Below are positions 17,495 to 26,868 of a DNA stretch of 64,000 nucleotides, piece by piece. Source of the DNA: Endozoicomonas sp. SCSIO W0465 (GTDB lineage: Bacteria; Pseudomonadota; Gammaproteobacteria; Pseudomonadales; Endozoicomonadaceae); NCBI RefSeq assembly GCF_023716865.1, contig NZ_CP092417.1:970001-1034000 (forward strand). The letters are read 5' to 3'. The notes under the pieces were generated by a model. It ran no database searches. It saw only the letters and a program-made list of their open reading frames with translations, and was not told the DNA's origin. Positions within the stretch are counted from its first letter, which is position 1, and the number at the start of each line of letters is the position of its first letter. Both the position numbers and the translations under genes were made by a program.

Positions 17495-18646
17495 TCATTG
17501 CTGATTGTATTTGATAAGATCAACGGTTGATTGAATTTTCTGAAGCCGTTTCTGCCTTAATGCTTCACCAATGGCTTTGCCTTTGAGGTTTTCAGTCATT
17601 AAATCTCTGGCTTTAATGGATAAACAGCAATCCAATAGTTTAATCACCTGGTTTTTTTTCAATTGAACCGTTTCAAAGCCATAGGAAAGAATCGTGATGA
17701 GGCTGATAAAGCGTTCGGGTCGTCGCAGGGCATCAATGGCGTCAAACAGGGACATCAGGGACTCTGCATCGCTGGTATGAAAAACAGAAGCAACGCGTTG
17801 GGCGTGCTCTGTGACCAGAAGTGCCATATCGGCAAAGTCTGATGGCAGTCGCATTCTGGATGAAGCGGCCTGAACCGTGAGTATATTATCAATTTTTTCC
17901 GCCTCGGGCTGAGGCAGACGAGGTGAGAATAGGCACCCAAACCGGATCAGAGCAGTACTGTCTGCCCGGACCGCTTTATTAAGGTGTACTAAGGTCTGGT
18001 TATGGATCAGGGATCTGAACTCGGGCATGACGGCTTGAAGGGCGCCGCAGCTTTCCAGCGTTTGAAAGTAGACGGATGGGCTCGGTTCCATCAACGCTTT
18101 TGATGTTTCCTGCCATACTCTTTCTGGTACCAGATGCGATGCTTCTCCACTCTTTACCATGTTGCGCATTAATTCCAGCGTTTCTTCGGCAACCGTAAAG
18201 CCCAGCGGCGCAAGCCTTGCTGCGAACCGGGCAACCCTGAGGATTCTCAGAGGATCTTCCTGAAAGGCGGACGATATATGGCGAAGCTGGCGGTTTTTCA
18301 GGTCTTTCTGGCCGCCATACGGGTCAATGATGTTGCCGTGTTGATCTTCTGCCATGGCATTAATGGTTAAATCCCGTCTCAGCAAATCTTCTTCAAGGGA
18401 TATATCAATGGACGTGTAAAAGCTGAAACCTGCATAACCATGACCGGTTTTGCGTTCCGTCCGGGCCAGGGCGTATTCCTCTTTGGTTTGGGGGTGAAGG
18501 AAAACCGGGAAATCCCGGCCAACGGGCTGAAAGCCCAGATCCTTCATCTGTTCGGGGGTTGCCCCAATGACAACCCAGTCATTGTCCTTAACCGGCAAAC
18601 CCAGTAATTGATCTCTGACGGCACCGCCCACCCGATAGAATTGCAT
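17495..18646 (-). CDS. cca: CCA-adding tRNA nucleotidyltransferase
   Basis: Cca adds or repairs the 3' CCA of tRNAs without a template. The start YRVGGAVRDQLLGLPVKDND gives the nucleotidyltransferase signature, with the metal-binding pair Asp21 and Asp23. RTERKTGHGYAGF, RRDLTINAMA and EDPLRILRVARFAAR follow as in E. coli Cca. At 383 residues it is about 30 shorter than the E. coli enzyme. The HD-domain motif (CHDLGK in E. coli) is absent: the corresponding place reads IRFGCLFSPRLP. The tRNA 2',3'-cyclic phosphodiesterase activity is thus probably lost while CCA addition remains. Confidence 0.94.
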   Translation of the reverse strand: MQFYRVGGAVRDQLLGLPVKDNDWVVIGATPEQMKDLGFQPVGRDFPVFLHPQTKEEYALARTERKTGHGYAGFSFYTSIDISLEEDLLRRDLTINAMAEDQHGNIIDPYGGQKDLKNRQLRHISSAFQEDPLRILRVARFAARLAPLGFTVAEETLELMRNMVKSGEASHLVPERVWQETSKALMEPSPSVYFQTLESCGALQAVMPEFRSLIHNQTLVHLNKAVRADSTALIRFGCLFSPRLPQPEAEKIDNILTVQAASSRMRLPSDFADMALLVTEHAQRVASVFHTSDAESLMSLFDAIDALRRPERFISLITILSYGFETVQLKKNQVIKLLDCCLSIKARDLMTENLKGKAIGEALRQKRLQKIQSTVDLIKYNQQ

Positions 18647-18737
18647 AAATGAGGACTATTCCAGATATAAAAGTAAGAATTGTTGTTTATAGCAAAATGG
18701 TGTGTTTTTTTCCTGTTTGGAATATTATTTTACGGTT

Positions 18738-18767
18738 TTGACATTTTGTGGATAATTTTTTTATAGA
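18738..18767 (+). promoter_or_regulatory. Strong sigma70 promoter overlapping a DnaA box
   Basis: TTGACA (18738-18743), an 18-bp spacer, then TATAGA (18762-18767), 184 bp upstream of the next rightward start. Its spacer contains TGTGGATAA (18747-18755), an exact reverse-strand DnaA box. A second near-match, GTATCCACA, lies at 18861-18869. The 18647-18950 gap has no gene. Confidence 0.5.
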
Positions 18768-18950
18768 AATGGTTGCGTCAGGGTTTTTTGAAATACTTTT
18801 CTCTTGCTAACGCCATAAAGTATTCCCAATAGCATCCCGGGTACAGGGAAAAGTACAAAAGTATCCACATCAATAGAGCCTGATGACGCTTTTTTCCCGC
18901 CCGATAAATTCATATGGACGTACTTCGGCCCTGAAGGGAGGGATAAGGTT

Positions 18951-20003
18951 ATGAATAAGCATCAATGGGTTAATGAAGCCATTGGCAAAATTGAAGCGGA
19001 TTTTCAACGCAGTGCAGATACACACCTGATACGGCTTGAATTACCGGGAATTAACGGGATAGAGGTGTATCTTAAAGACGAAAGCACGCACCCTACGGGA
19101 AGCCTTAAGCACCGCCTGGCCCGATCTTTATTTCTTTATGCCATCTGCAATGGTTGGGTTGGTGAGCAGACCACCATTATTGAGTCCTCTTCAGGAAGTA
19201 CTGCTGTTTCTGAAGCCTACTTTGCCCGGCTACTGGGCTTGCCATTTATTGCCGTGATGCCCAGATCGACATCTGTGCGCAAGATACGGCAGATTGAGTT
19301 TTACGGTGGTCAGTGCCACCTGGTCAATTGCTCCAGTGAGATTTATGCAGAATCCGAGCGGTTGGCCAGGGCGCTGGACGGACACTATATGGATCAGTTT
19401 ACCTATGCCGAGAGGGCAACAGACTGGCGGGGTAACAACAATATTGCAGATTCGATTTTTCGACAGATGCAGGCTGAGCAGTACCCGGAGCCCAGCTGGA
19501 TTGTAATGAGCCCCGGAACCGGAGGAACGTCTGCTACTATTGGGCGCTACATCCGATATCAAAAGCTGTCTACCCGTTTATGCGTGGTAGATCCGGAGCA
19601 CTCCGTTTTTATGGATTATTACACCAGTGGAGACACCAGCCTGACTGTGGATCAGGGTTCCCGTATAGAAGGTATTGGACGCCCAAGAGTCGAGCCATCG
19701 TTTATTCCTGGTGTAATTGATGACATGCGTCGTGTGCCTGATGTGGCATCTATCGCAACCATTCATTGGCTGGAAAGGATACTGGGTCGAAAGGCTGGCC
19801 CGAGTACTGGAACTAATTTATACGGCGCCCTGCAAATTGCTTCTGAGATGCAGTCCAATGGTCAGGAAGGGGCTATCGTTACCCTGTTGTGTGATCCGGG
19901 TGATCGTTATCTTGATACCTGTTATAACCCTGACTGGATTGCTGCTCAGGTTGGGGATATACAACCATGGATAGAGGAACTCTCCCTGCTGACTGGAAAA
20001 TAA
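18951..20003 (+). CDS. PLP-dependent cysteine synthase-family protein (Cds1-like)
   Basis: The fold is the type II PLP family of cysteine synthases. The PLP lysine is in PTGSLKHRLARSLF, and the phosphate-binding loops are SSSGSTAVSEA and SPGTGGTSATIG. The sequence is closest in memory to the Cds1 group of L-cysteine desulfhydrases, which release sulfide, pyruvate and ammonia from cysteine, rather than to CysK/CysM. That assignment is moderate. The SD GGGAGGGATAAGG lies before the ATG. The gene is monocistronic, with a promoter at 18738-18767, and is soluble with no signal peptide. Confidence 0.85.
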   Translation: MNKHQWVNEAIGKIEADFQRSADTHLIRLELPGINGIEVYLKDESTHPTGSLKHRLARSLFLYAICNGWVGEQTTIIESSSGSTAVSEAYFARLLGLPFIAVMPRSTSVRKIRQIEFYGGQCHLVNCSSEIYAESERLARALDGHYMDQFTYAERATDWRGNNNIADSIFRQMQAEQYPEPSWIVMSPGTGGTSATIGRYIRYQKLSTRLCVVDPEHSVFMDYYTSGDTSLTVDQGSRIEGIGRPRVEPSFIPGVIDDMRRVPDVASIATIHWLERILGRKAGPSTGTNLYGALQIASEMQSNGQEGAIVTLLCDPGDRYLDTCYNPDWIAAQVGDIQPWIEELSLLTGK

Positions 20004-20094
20004 AGTCCTGCCCATCGCCTTTGCAATGGCTACTGGCTGCCCTTGTTCGCACTTGGGAATGTTTTAGGAGTGGAAGAAAGCTTTACAAGATAAA

Positions 20095-20115
20095 ACGGTC
20101 GCAAGATGCGACCGT
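20095..20115 (-). terminator. Terminator for the 453-aa gene
   Basis: A perfect 9-bp stem, ACGGTCGCA with TGCGACCGT, has a 3-nt loop and is followed on the minus strand by TTTTATC. It lies 30 bp after the stop codon of the leftward gene. Confidence 0.75.
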
Positions 20116-20144
20116 AGAAAATTAAACATTAATAATGTTGGGCT

Positions 20145-21506
20145 TCATCTCTTCACGAATGCTCCGAATCTGTCATCCATTCCCTTGGCTTGGGCGTCCA
20201 GGGCTTCACGGTGGCCATCAATAGTACCTTTCTTGGCACTACTATATGCATCCTGTCCTGAGACACTGTCGAACATAGAGGATTGTCCATATTGTTGGGT
20301 AGTCCTGGCATGTTGTTGGGTAGTTTTGGCATGTTGTTGGGTAGTTTTGGCGTGTTGTTGGGTAGTCGTGGCATGCGCTTCAGTCTTGTGAAGCTGCTCT
20401 GAAGCCCGATTTTCAGCCATCAGTTTCTGTGTCAATGGATCTGAAGATCTGTTAAGAAAGCTCTCGCAGTCAGCTACATTTCTACGATGTGCGGCAAGGT
20501 CTCTCATGACCAGGGAATCCAGAGATGATGTTAAATAACCTGGTTGTTCAGTTCGGGAACCACCACTATTCACTAACTGATCCATATGTTTAATGTGACC
20601 TTGAGCGGTCTGCTCAAGACCTGAGCGATGTTGCATCGGAGCAGGCTCTTTGCCACCGGGAGGAACGGAGTGACTGCCTTGAGGTGCTCCAGACGTTGTG
20701 ACCTGTGTATGGCTGTGGGAAACCTGAGTATGTGCATGCCCGGAAGTTGGAGGTAGATGCGCCCCGGTGGCTGGTGTATATGGCGGCATTGCAGAACGGT
20801 ATAAATGTTGATAACCCATGCCCACGCCTGGTTGATAGGGCTGATGGCTATAAGCCGTACCGGGGGCAGGTGCTGATGATGTAGCCGTTTGGCCAGGAGC
20901 CGTTTCCGGTTGTTCTTTCTCAGCAGTTTTCTGATTGCCTTCAGCGGCTTTCTGGTCGCCTCCAGCGGTTTTCTGGTCACCTCCAGCGACTTTCTGGTCA
21001 CCTCCAGCAGCCTTTTGTTGCAATCTTGGGTCATCATCTGGATTCGTGTGCCGAGTATTGGTAAAGATTCCTTTCCAGGTTAACCCTCCCCAGGTTAACC
21101 CTCCAAGCCAACTGTCATCCTTGCCTGCTGTACCGTCAGTGGTTTTGTTACCCCCATCCGGCCCGGCCTCAACTGCAGTCTTACCTGCCGTTGGGGCGGT
21201 TGCCTCACCGGCAGCAGGTGGTTGGGCTTCCGGTGCTCCCGGTGGATGCTGAGTCATATAATTGGGAGCATGATGAGGAGACACCGAGCCGAAGGGTTCT
21301 CCTCCGTGTTGATACGATTGGGGTGGTGGAGCCCCGGCTCCGGTAAAGTAGCTTGCGGAAGGGGTGTGTGAACTAATACCATAACCACCATATTGGCCAT
21401 GCTGCCCCCCTGGATATCCCGTATTGCTGACTCCATACCCGCCAGCCGCTGCTGGTGGTGTTTGGTAATTTTGATATGCTGCTGGGTTGGCGCCGTACGC
21501 TTCCAT
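20145..21506 (-). CDS. Disordered repeat-rich orphan protein (453 aa), effector-like
   Basis: No family is recognised. The N-terminal 130 residues are Gly/Tyr/Gln/Pro/Ala-rich and look like a prion-like disordered domain. A short Trp-bearing block (SWLGGLTWGGLTWKGIF) follows near residue 133. Then come four heptads of the GGDQKxA type (about 165-195), a second Pro/His/Gly-rich part, and four heptads of TTQQHAK (about 380-408). The C-terminus is charged. There is no signal peptide. The SD AAGGA is 7 nt before the ATG, as in the other orphan gene at 14611, and a private terminator follows. Low-complexity and heptad repeats without a signal peptide suggest a secreted effector or a phase-separating protein; both are inferences. 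Confidence 0.8.
   Translation of the reverse strand: MEAYGANPAAYQNYQTPPAAAGGYGVSNTGYPGGQHGQYGGYGISSHTPSASYFTGAGAPPPQSYQHGGEPFGSVSPHHAPNYMTQHPPGAPEAQPPAAGEATAPTAGKTAVEAGPDGGNKTTDGTAGKDDSWLGGLTWGGLTWKGIFTNTRHTNPDDDPRLQQKAAGGDQKVAGGDQKTAGGDQKAAEGNQKTAEKEQPETAPGQTATSSAPAPGTAYSHQPYQPGVGMGYQHLYRSAMPPYTPATGAHLPPTSGHAHTQVSHSHTQVTTSGAPQGSHSVPPGGKEPAPMQHRSGLEQTAQGHIKHMDQLVNSGGSRTEQPGYLTSSLDSLVMRDLAAHRRNVADCESFLNRSSDPLTQKLMAENRASEQLHKTEAHATTTQQHAKTTQQHAKTTQQHARTTQQYGQSSMFDSVSGQDAYSSAKKGTIDGHREALDAQAKGMDDRFGAFVKR
20290..20373. repeat. Four 21-bp tandem repeats (TTQQHAK coding)
   Basis: Units of TGTTGTTGGGTAGTTTTGGC plus one base repeat four times with a few substitutions. The period is an exact multiple of three, so the frame is kept and copy number could change by slippage. 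Confidence 0.9.
20926..21009. repeat. Four 21-bp tandem repeats (GGDQKxA coding)
   Basis: Four units of the pattern TTTCTGGTCACCTCCAGCG plus two bases, with the first unit most diverged. It lies in the same gene as the other array but is unrelated in sequence. Confidence 0.9.
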
Positions 21507-21736
21507 TATTGAATCCTTGTTAAACTGATGGAAAGTCTGGAATTAAAATTTGGTGTATACGGATCTCAATTTGCCAAGATGGCGACAACATTCGACAGGT
21601 CGTGGTTATATTGGTTCTATATCAATTAGTAATTATTATTTTAGAAATATATAGTATTTTAATTGTTTTTTTCTCATTGGTTTTTAACAGGAATCTGTGG
21701 GTTTTGTTAAAAGACAATTGATTGATGATTTCATAT

Positions 21737-23344
21737 GGGTGAAAGTCTCATATTGATGAGTACTAACGTTCAAGATCACCCTTCCCTGATGAAAATGGAA
21801 TCACATTATCACTGACCATATTTACCTTAGCCCGGTACGTTACCGACAGCAGCATCCAGCCACAGTCGAACCAACCACTTTGAATTAGTGACCTGAGTGT
21901 CAGAATGCCTTGCCCCCCGGGACACCGCCAACGCATTCCCGAACACTTCATTCGCTGTGTAACCAGCGTTTTACAGGACGCCTCAATGACCCCTGAGCCT
22001 ATGGGCAGGTTGCGCGACAGGTGTTCTGCATAATTCATCCGTAACCGGTTTTTTCTGAAGTACTTTAACTCTGTCTTTAATTTCGATCGGCGGGGATGCT
22101 TGCTATGCTGGTAAGCCAGTGCCTTGATTATTTTTTCAACCCCACCCGGCTCCTCCTTCAGGATATGTCGGTAGGTGCTGAATTTCTCTTTGGACTTCGC
22201 GCTATTTTCACCGTAAGCCAGGTCAAATGCCTTCTTCAGGTGTTCTGCCGCATGGTAATAATCAACAATTTCTTCTCCCTCCGGTAGCTCTTTGGTGAAG
22301 TATGTCCAATTGTCCCGGGCTCCATCTGCCACTTTGACCAGAGTCAGATTTGGCTTTTGCTGAAGCACCTTATCCAGAAGGTTTGAAAGGGATTTTTTCA
22401 ATGTCGCTTTCTTGCTTTCAGGCATTCGTCCCATCCTGATCGTAGAGAGGCGATCTCCCTGGTCATCGTAAAACGACAGTGTTCCACAACTGGCCTCCTG
22501 ACAACCTGCTGGCCCTCGGGTACGTTTGCCATCAGCAACACTCTTTTCACGTTTCTCCTGACGCTTGCCGTCTTTCATTGGTAGCATCACACCGTCAAGG
22601 GAAGCAGCTACCGTCACGCGTCAGGCGGTACTGTGAGATTCTCCGCGAGAAGGGTCTCGAAAGGGTCAAGGTGCTGCTCCCATTGTTCGTTGAGTTTTTT
22701 TGGGAAGACGTGCCAGAGAGCTGGTTGAGGGTGACATATTCCCCATTAGATCGAGTAAGCTTTTTACGTCCGCGGGCGGCAACTGGGCAACCATCCATGC
22801 TGCTTGCTTCGCAGCCTTTGGTAACCAGTAGCCTTCTACAACGCCAGCCTTGAGCTCTAAAGGGACAATGCACTTATCCCCGGCATTGCGGTAGAGGCTG
22901 CGCAATACCCGGACAGGTCCTGCTGCTGACTGGTAGGTTTGATAGCTGCGTAATGCCTGGTGATACACGACCCCATTCACTTCGATAGAAGCTTTATTGA
23001 TGTCTAATTTTTGCAGTTCTTCTGCCAGTATTTCTCGCTCCGCCTGAATAAAGAGGGAGTGAATCTCGTTTTCATGATCCTCAAAATGCTGGATTGGATT
23101 ATTGGACTGACGAAGGAGGGTCAGTTTTTGCTGCAGTTGGTCAATAGCAGGACAGGAATCATTGGCGACTTTGGTTAGTGGCTGACATACTTCCATCGGA
23201 GCGGCCTCTCACAGTTGACTCTTTGTTTGCTGTTAGAATCATAGCTGTGTTTGGCTGCTCTCCATTCAGTTTGAAAAATTTGGTGTTACGTCTGTTTGCT
23301 GTAGCTCAAGGCCTGTGGGTGTGATCAATATGAGACTTTCACCC
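21737..23344 (-). mobile_element. ISKra4-family insertion sequence (1608 bp), decayed
   Basis: The terminal inverted repeats are exact over 20 bp: GGGTGAAAGTCTCATATTGA at 21737-21756 and its complement at 23325-23344. A perfect 8-bp direct repeat TTTCATAT flanks it (21729-21736, 23345-23352). It sits between the disordered-protein gene and putA. Confidence 0.88.
21763..23196 (-). pseudogene. ISKra4-family transposase, two frameshifts
   Basis: The N-terminal part (23196-22666) and the catalytic part (22617-21763) are in different frames. The first shift is at a run of seven A (minus strand, 22695-22701): dropping one A gives the continuation LNEQWEQHLDPFETLLAEN. A second shift near 22612-22622 is needed to join PPDA to TVAASLDGVMLPMKDG. 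The later part has the DDE-type blocks typical of the family (SLDGVM, VKVADGARDNW, LPIGSGVIEASCK). With two separate shifts it is most likely inactive. Confidence 0.85.
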
Positions 23345-23496
23345 TTTCATATGGTTAGCTACTTATATTTAACCGGATATTTTTAATCAGGTATTGTCGT
23401 GCAGATTTAGGAAGAACGCAGATATTTTAAATAAATGATCAGAACCATTGGCTGCAGTTTGATTGTTTTTTCTGCATGCCTTAATTGGAGAAGGGT

Positions 23497-26400
23497 ATGT
23501 TTCAGGTAAAAGATGCATTTAACGCAGGCAATGACCAGCAAAAAGCAGTCCAGCAAAAAAGAGTCCAGCCAAAAATAGCCGGGCAAAAGCCAGCTGAACT
23601 CTGGTCGATGATCTCCCCTCATTACTCTGTGGATGAAGCTTCCTGGCTAGAGGAACTGGTTCAGGTTCTGGATGTGCAGTCCGGGGATTACCAGGAGACA
23701 GCCAATAAAGCCACCAGAATCATTGAGCAGGTCAGGGGCAGTGATAATGGCATTCATATGATTGATGCGTTGCTACTGCAATACAGTCTGGATACCCGGG
23801 AAGGTATTCTTCTGATGTGCCTGGCCGAGGCCCTGCTGCGTATTCCTGATCATCGGACGGCGGATGCTCTGATCCGCGATAAGTTAAGTGTGGCTGACTG
23901 GAAAAAGCATCTGAGCCAAAGTGACTCGCTACTGGTCAATGCCTCTACCTGGGGACTGCTGCTGACGGGCAAGGTGGTCAATCTGGAAGCCGGAGTGGAT
24001 GGTTCTGCCGGCGGGGTTATTGGCAAACTGGTGAACCGGATGGGTGAGCCGGTCATTCGTCAGGCGGTTAACCAGGCCATGAAGATTATGGGGCGTCATT
24101 TTGTCCTGGGGCGTACCATTTCAGAGGCATTAAAAAACGGTCTGAAACAGCGGGATAAGGGGTATACCTACTCTTTTGATATGTTGGGGGAGTCTGCCCT
24201 GACGATGGCAGATGCCCGGCGTTATCATGATGAATACCTTGCGGCAATCAGGGCGGTTTCCGCTGAGCCTGATCACGAAAACTCCTCTCGTGCCGGCATT
24301 TCCATCAAGCTCTCTGCTCTCCATCCACGGTATGAAGTGGCACAAAAAGAACGGGTGTTCCGGGAGCTGGTGCCTGCGCTTCTGGATCTGGTTCGTGCAG
24401 CCAGGGCGGGCAATGTTGCCATCAATATGGATGCCGAGGAACAGGATCGCCATGAGCTGTTTCTGCAAGTATTTGAGCGGGTATACCGCCATCCCGATTG
24501 CCGTGGCTGGGGTGGGCTCGGTCTGGTGATCCAGGCCTATGGCAAACGGGCACTGCCGTCTTTATGCTGGCTTTCTGCCCTGGCCCGTGAACAGGGAGAT
24601 CGTATTCCGGTTCGGCTGGTAAAAGGGGCTTACTGGGACAGCGAAGTGAAGCGGTGTCAGCAACAGGGGTTGCCCGGTTATCCGGTCTATACCCGTAAGG
24701 AAGCGACCGATGTTGCTTACCTGGTGTGTGCCAAATTTCTTTTATCAGAGCCGGTCAGGGCAACGCTCTATCCCCAGTTTGCCAGTCATAATGCCCACAC
24801 GGTTGCCAGTATTCTTACCATGGCGGAGCGGGCAGGTCTTGATAACCAACGTACAGATGACTTTGAATTCCAGCGCCTCCACGGTATGGGGGATGCGCTT
24901 TATCATTATATCCTGAGTGAACATCGTCATCCGGTTCGTATCTATGCTCCGGTTGGCAGTCATAAGGACCTGTTGCCTTATCTGGTTCGTCGATTGCTGG
25001 AAAATGGTGCCAATTCATCATTTGTTCACCGTCTTGTGGATGCCAAAACGCCGGTGGCTTCACTGGTTCAGCACCCGGTCGAGACGTTGACCAGCCGGGT
25101 TTGTTTTCAAAATGACCAGATCCCGCTGCCACCGGATATTTATGGCCAGTCACGCAAAAACTCACTGGGCGTGAATATCGATATTGACAGTCAATGGCAG
25201 CCATTCCAGCAAAAAGTTCAGCGCTTTATGGGGCATAAATGGACTCAGGGGCCGTGGGTTGATGGGCAGCTGTTACCGTCCACGGAGATGTCAGATGTAG
25301 CTTGCCCCTATGATCGCACGCAAACCACTGGCCATTTGGGTTGGAGCGATGCGTCTCAGGCTGATGCAGCCGTTGGTATCGCTGAATCTGCCTTTGAACG
25401 TTGGAATTCAACACCGGCAGAACAACGGGCAGCCTGCCTGGAGAAGCTGGCTGACCTGCTGGAAGACAACCGTGCAGAGCTGGTGGCCCTCTGTCATCGG
25501 GAAGCCGGTAAAACCTTGCACGATGCTATTGATGAGGTGCGTGAAGCGGTCGATTTTTGCCGCTACTACGCCGGTCAGGCAAGGGAGCAGTTTGCGTCAT
25601 CCAGCGTGATGCCGGGCCCTACCGGAGAGTCTAACGAGTTACGACTTTCAGGCCGGGGAGTATTCCTCTGCATCAGCCCGTGGAACTTTCCCCTGGCCAT
25701 TTTCCTCGGTCAGATGACCGCTGCCCTGGCTGCCGGGAATACGGTGATTGCCAAACCGGCTGAACAGACCGGCCTGATTGCTGGCAGGACGATTCAGCTG
25801 ATGCTGGAAGCCGGTATCCCCGGCGATGTGATTCAGTTGTTGCCTGGCGACGGTGCGACCGTGGGTCGTCAACTGGTAGCCGATAGCCGTATTGCCGGTG
25901 TCGCTTTTACCGGCTCTACGGAGACAGCCCGGGTGATTAACCAGGCTCTGGCCAATCGTCCCGGCCCGATTGTGCCGCTGATTGCAGAAACCGGGGGGCA
26001 GAATGCCATGGTCGTCGATTCCACCGCCTTGCCGGAACAGGTGGTCACTGACGTGGTTCTGTCCGCCTTTGGCAGTGCGGGGCAGCGCTGTTCTGCCCTC
26101 AGGGTGCTCTATGTGCAGAAAGATATTGCTGACCGGGTCATCGCTCTGCTGCAGGGGGCCATGCAAGAATTATCGATCGGGAATCCGGGCCTGCATGCTA
26201 CCGATATTGGTCCGGTGATTGATGAGAAGGCCCGCCAATCACTGCAGGCACATATCGAACGGATGAAAAAAGAGGCCGCACTGCTGTTTGAGTGCGAATT
26301 GCCTGCCGATTGTGCTAACGGCAGCTTTGTTGCCCCGGTTGCCTTTGAAATTGACCATATTGGTCAACTGGAGAAGGAGCATTTTGGTCCGGTTCTCCAT

Positions 26401-26736
26401 GTGATTCGTTACGATGCCAACGCATTACCGGAGGTGATTAATCAGATCAACAGTACCGGTTATGGCCTTACCCTGGGCATTCACAGCAGAAACGAAGTGA
26501 CGGCAACATTGATTGAAGAGCGGGTCAGGGTTGGCAATATCTACATTAACCGGAACCAGACGGGTGCTGTGGTCGGGGTGCAGCCATTTGGTGGTCAGGG
26601 GCTGTCCGGCACCGGTCCGAAAGCGGGAGGGCCAAACTATCTGCAGAGGTTTGCTACCGAGCAGACGTTGTCGATTAATACCACGGCGGTTGGGGGAAAT
26701 GCCACGCTGCTGTCTTTGGGAAGTGAGTCGGTGTAA
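23497..26736 (+). CDS. putA: Bifunctional proline dehydrogenase / P5C dehydrogenase
   Basis: PutA oxidises proline to glutamate at the membrane using FAD then NAD. The proline dehydrogenase barrel occupies about residues 80-480 (FDMLGESALT, INMDAEEQDR, RLVKGAYWDSEVKR, YAPVGSHKDLLPYLVRRLLE). The aldehyde dehydrogenase domain follows, with ISPWNFPLAIFLGQ, the Glu in AETGGQNAM and the catalytic Cys in SAGQRCSALR. The ATG at 23497 was chosen because GGAG is 6 nt upstream; an in-frame TTG at 23485 is weaker. At 1079 residues it lacks the ribbon-helix-helix DNA-binding domain of E. coli PutA (1320 aa), so it is not an autorepressor. The ISKra4 element lies about 150 bp upstream. Confidence 0.96.
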   Translation: MFQVKDAFNAGNDQQKAVQQKRVQPKIAGQKPAELWSMISPHYSVDEASWLEELVQVLDVQSGDYQETANKATRIIEQVRGSDNGIHMIDALLLQYSLDTREGILLMCLAEALLRIPDHRTADALIRDKLSVADWKKHLSQSDSLLVNASTWGLLLTGKVVNLEAGVDGSAGGVIGKLVNRMGEPVIRQAVNQAMKIMGRHFVLGRTISEALKNGLKQRDKGYTYSFDMLGESALTMADARRYHDEYLAAIRAVSAEPDHENSSRAGISIKLSALHPRYEVAQKERVFRELVPALLDLVRAARAGNVAINMDAEEQDRHELFLQVFERVYRHPDCRGWGGLGLVIQAYGKRALPSLCWLSALAREQGDRIPVRLVKGAYWDSEVKRCQQQGLPGYPVYTRKEATDVAYLVCAKFLLSEPVRATLYPQFASHNAHTVASILTMAERAGLDNQRTDDFEFQRLHGMGDALYHYILSEHRHPVRIYAPVGSHKDLLPYLVRRLLENGANSSFVHRLVDAKTPVASLVQHPVETLTSRVCFQNDQIPLPPDIYGQSRKNSLGVNIDIDSQWQPFQQKVQRFMGHKWTQGPWVDGQLLPSTEMSDVACPYDRTQTTGHLGWSDASQADAAVGIAESAFERWNSTPAEQRAACLEKLADLLEDNRAELVALCHREAGKTLHDAIDEVREAVDFCRYYAGQAREQFASSSVMPGPTGESNELRLSGRGVFLCISPWNFPLAIFLGQMTAALAAGNTVIAKPAEQTGLIAGRTIQLMLEAGIPGDVIQLLPGDGATVGRQLVADSRIAGVAFTGSTETARVINQALANRPGPIVPLIAETGGQNAMVVDSTALPEQVVTDVVLSAFGSAGQRCSALRVLYVQKDIADRVIALLQGAMQELSIGNPGLHATDIGPVIDEKARQSLQAHIERMKKEAALLFECELPADCANGSFVAPVAFEIDHIGQLEKEHFGPVLHVIRYDANALPEVINQINSTGYGLTLGIHSRNEVTATLIEERVRVGNIYINRNQTGAVVGVQPFGGQGLSGTGPKAGGPNYLQRFATEQTLSINTTAVGGNATLLSLGSESV

Positions 26737-26747
26737 CCGGCAGACGT

Positions 26748-26851
26748 CTCGTTCCTGCGCACTGGGAATGCATACCCGACTCCGCCAAATTCCTGGTTAC
26801 GGAGTCTCTGAACGTTCTGGTATGCATTCCCACGGGGACCGTGGGAACGAG
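26748..26851. repeat. REP/BIME palindrome pair between putA and pilB
   Basis: TCGTTCC...GGGAATGC on the left and TGCATTCCCACGG / CCGTGGGAACGA on the right form the same palindromes as the large array at 30214-31320. It lies between convergent stop codons and can form a stable hairpin. Confidence 0.75.
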
Positions 26852-26868
26852 AGGGTGGCCATGCCTGG

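Noticed and set aside
22695..22701. Programmed frameshift at the A7 run of the ISKra4 transposase
   Set aside because: A second unrelated frameshift downstream is also required, so simple decay is more likely; kept as a possibility only.
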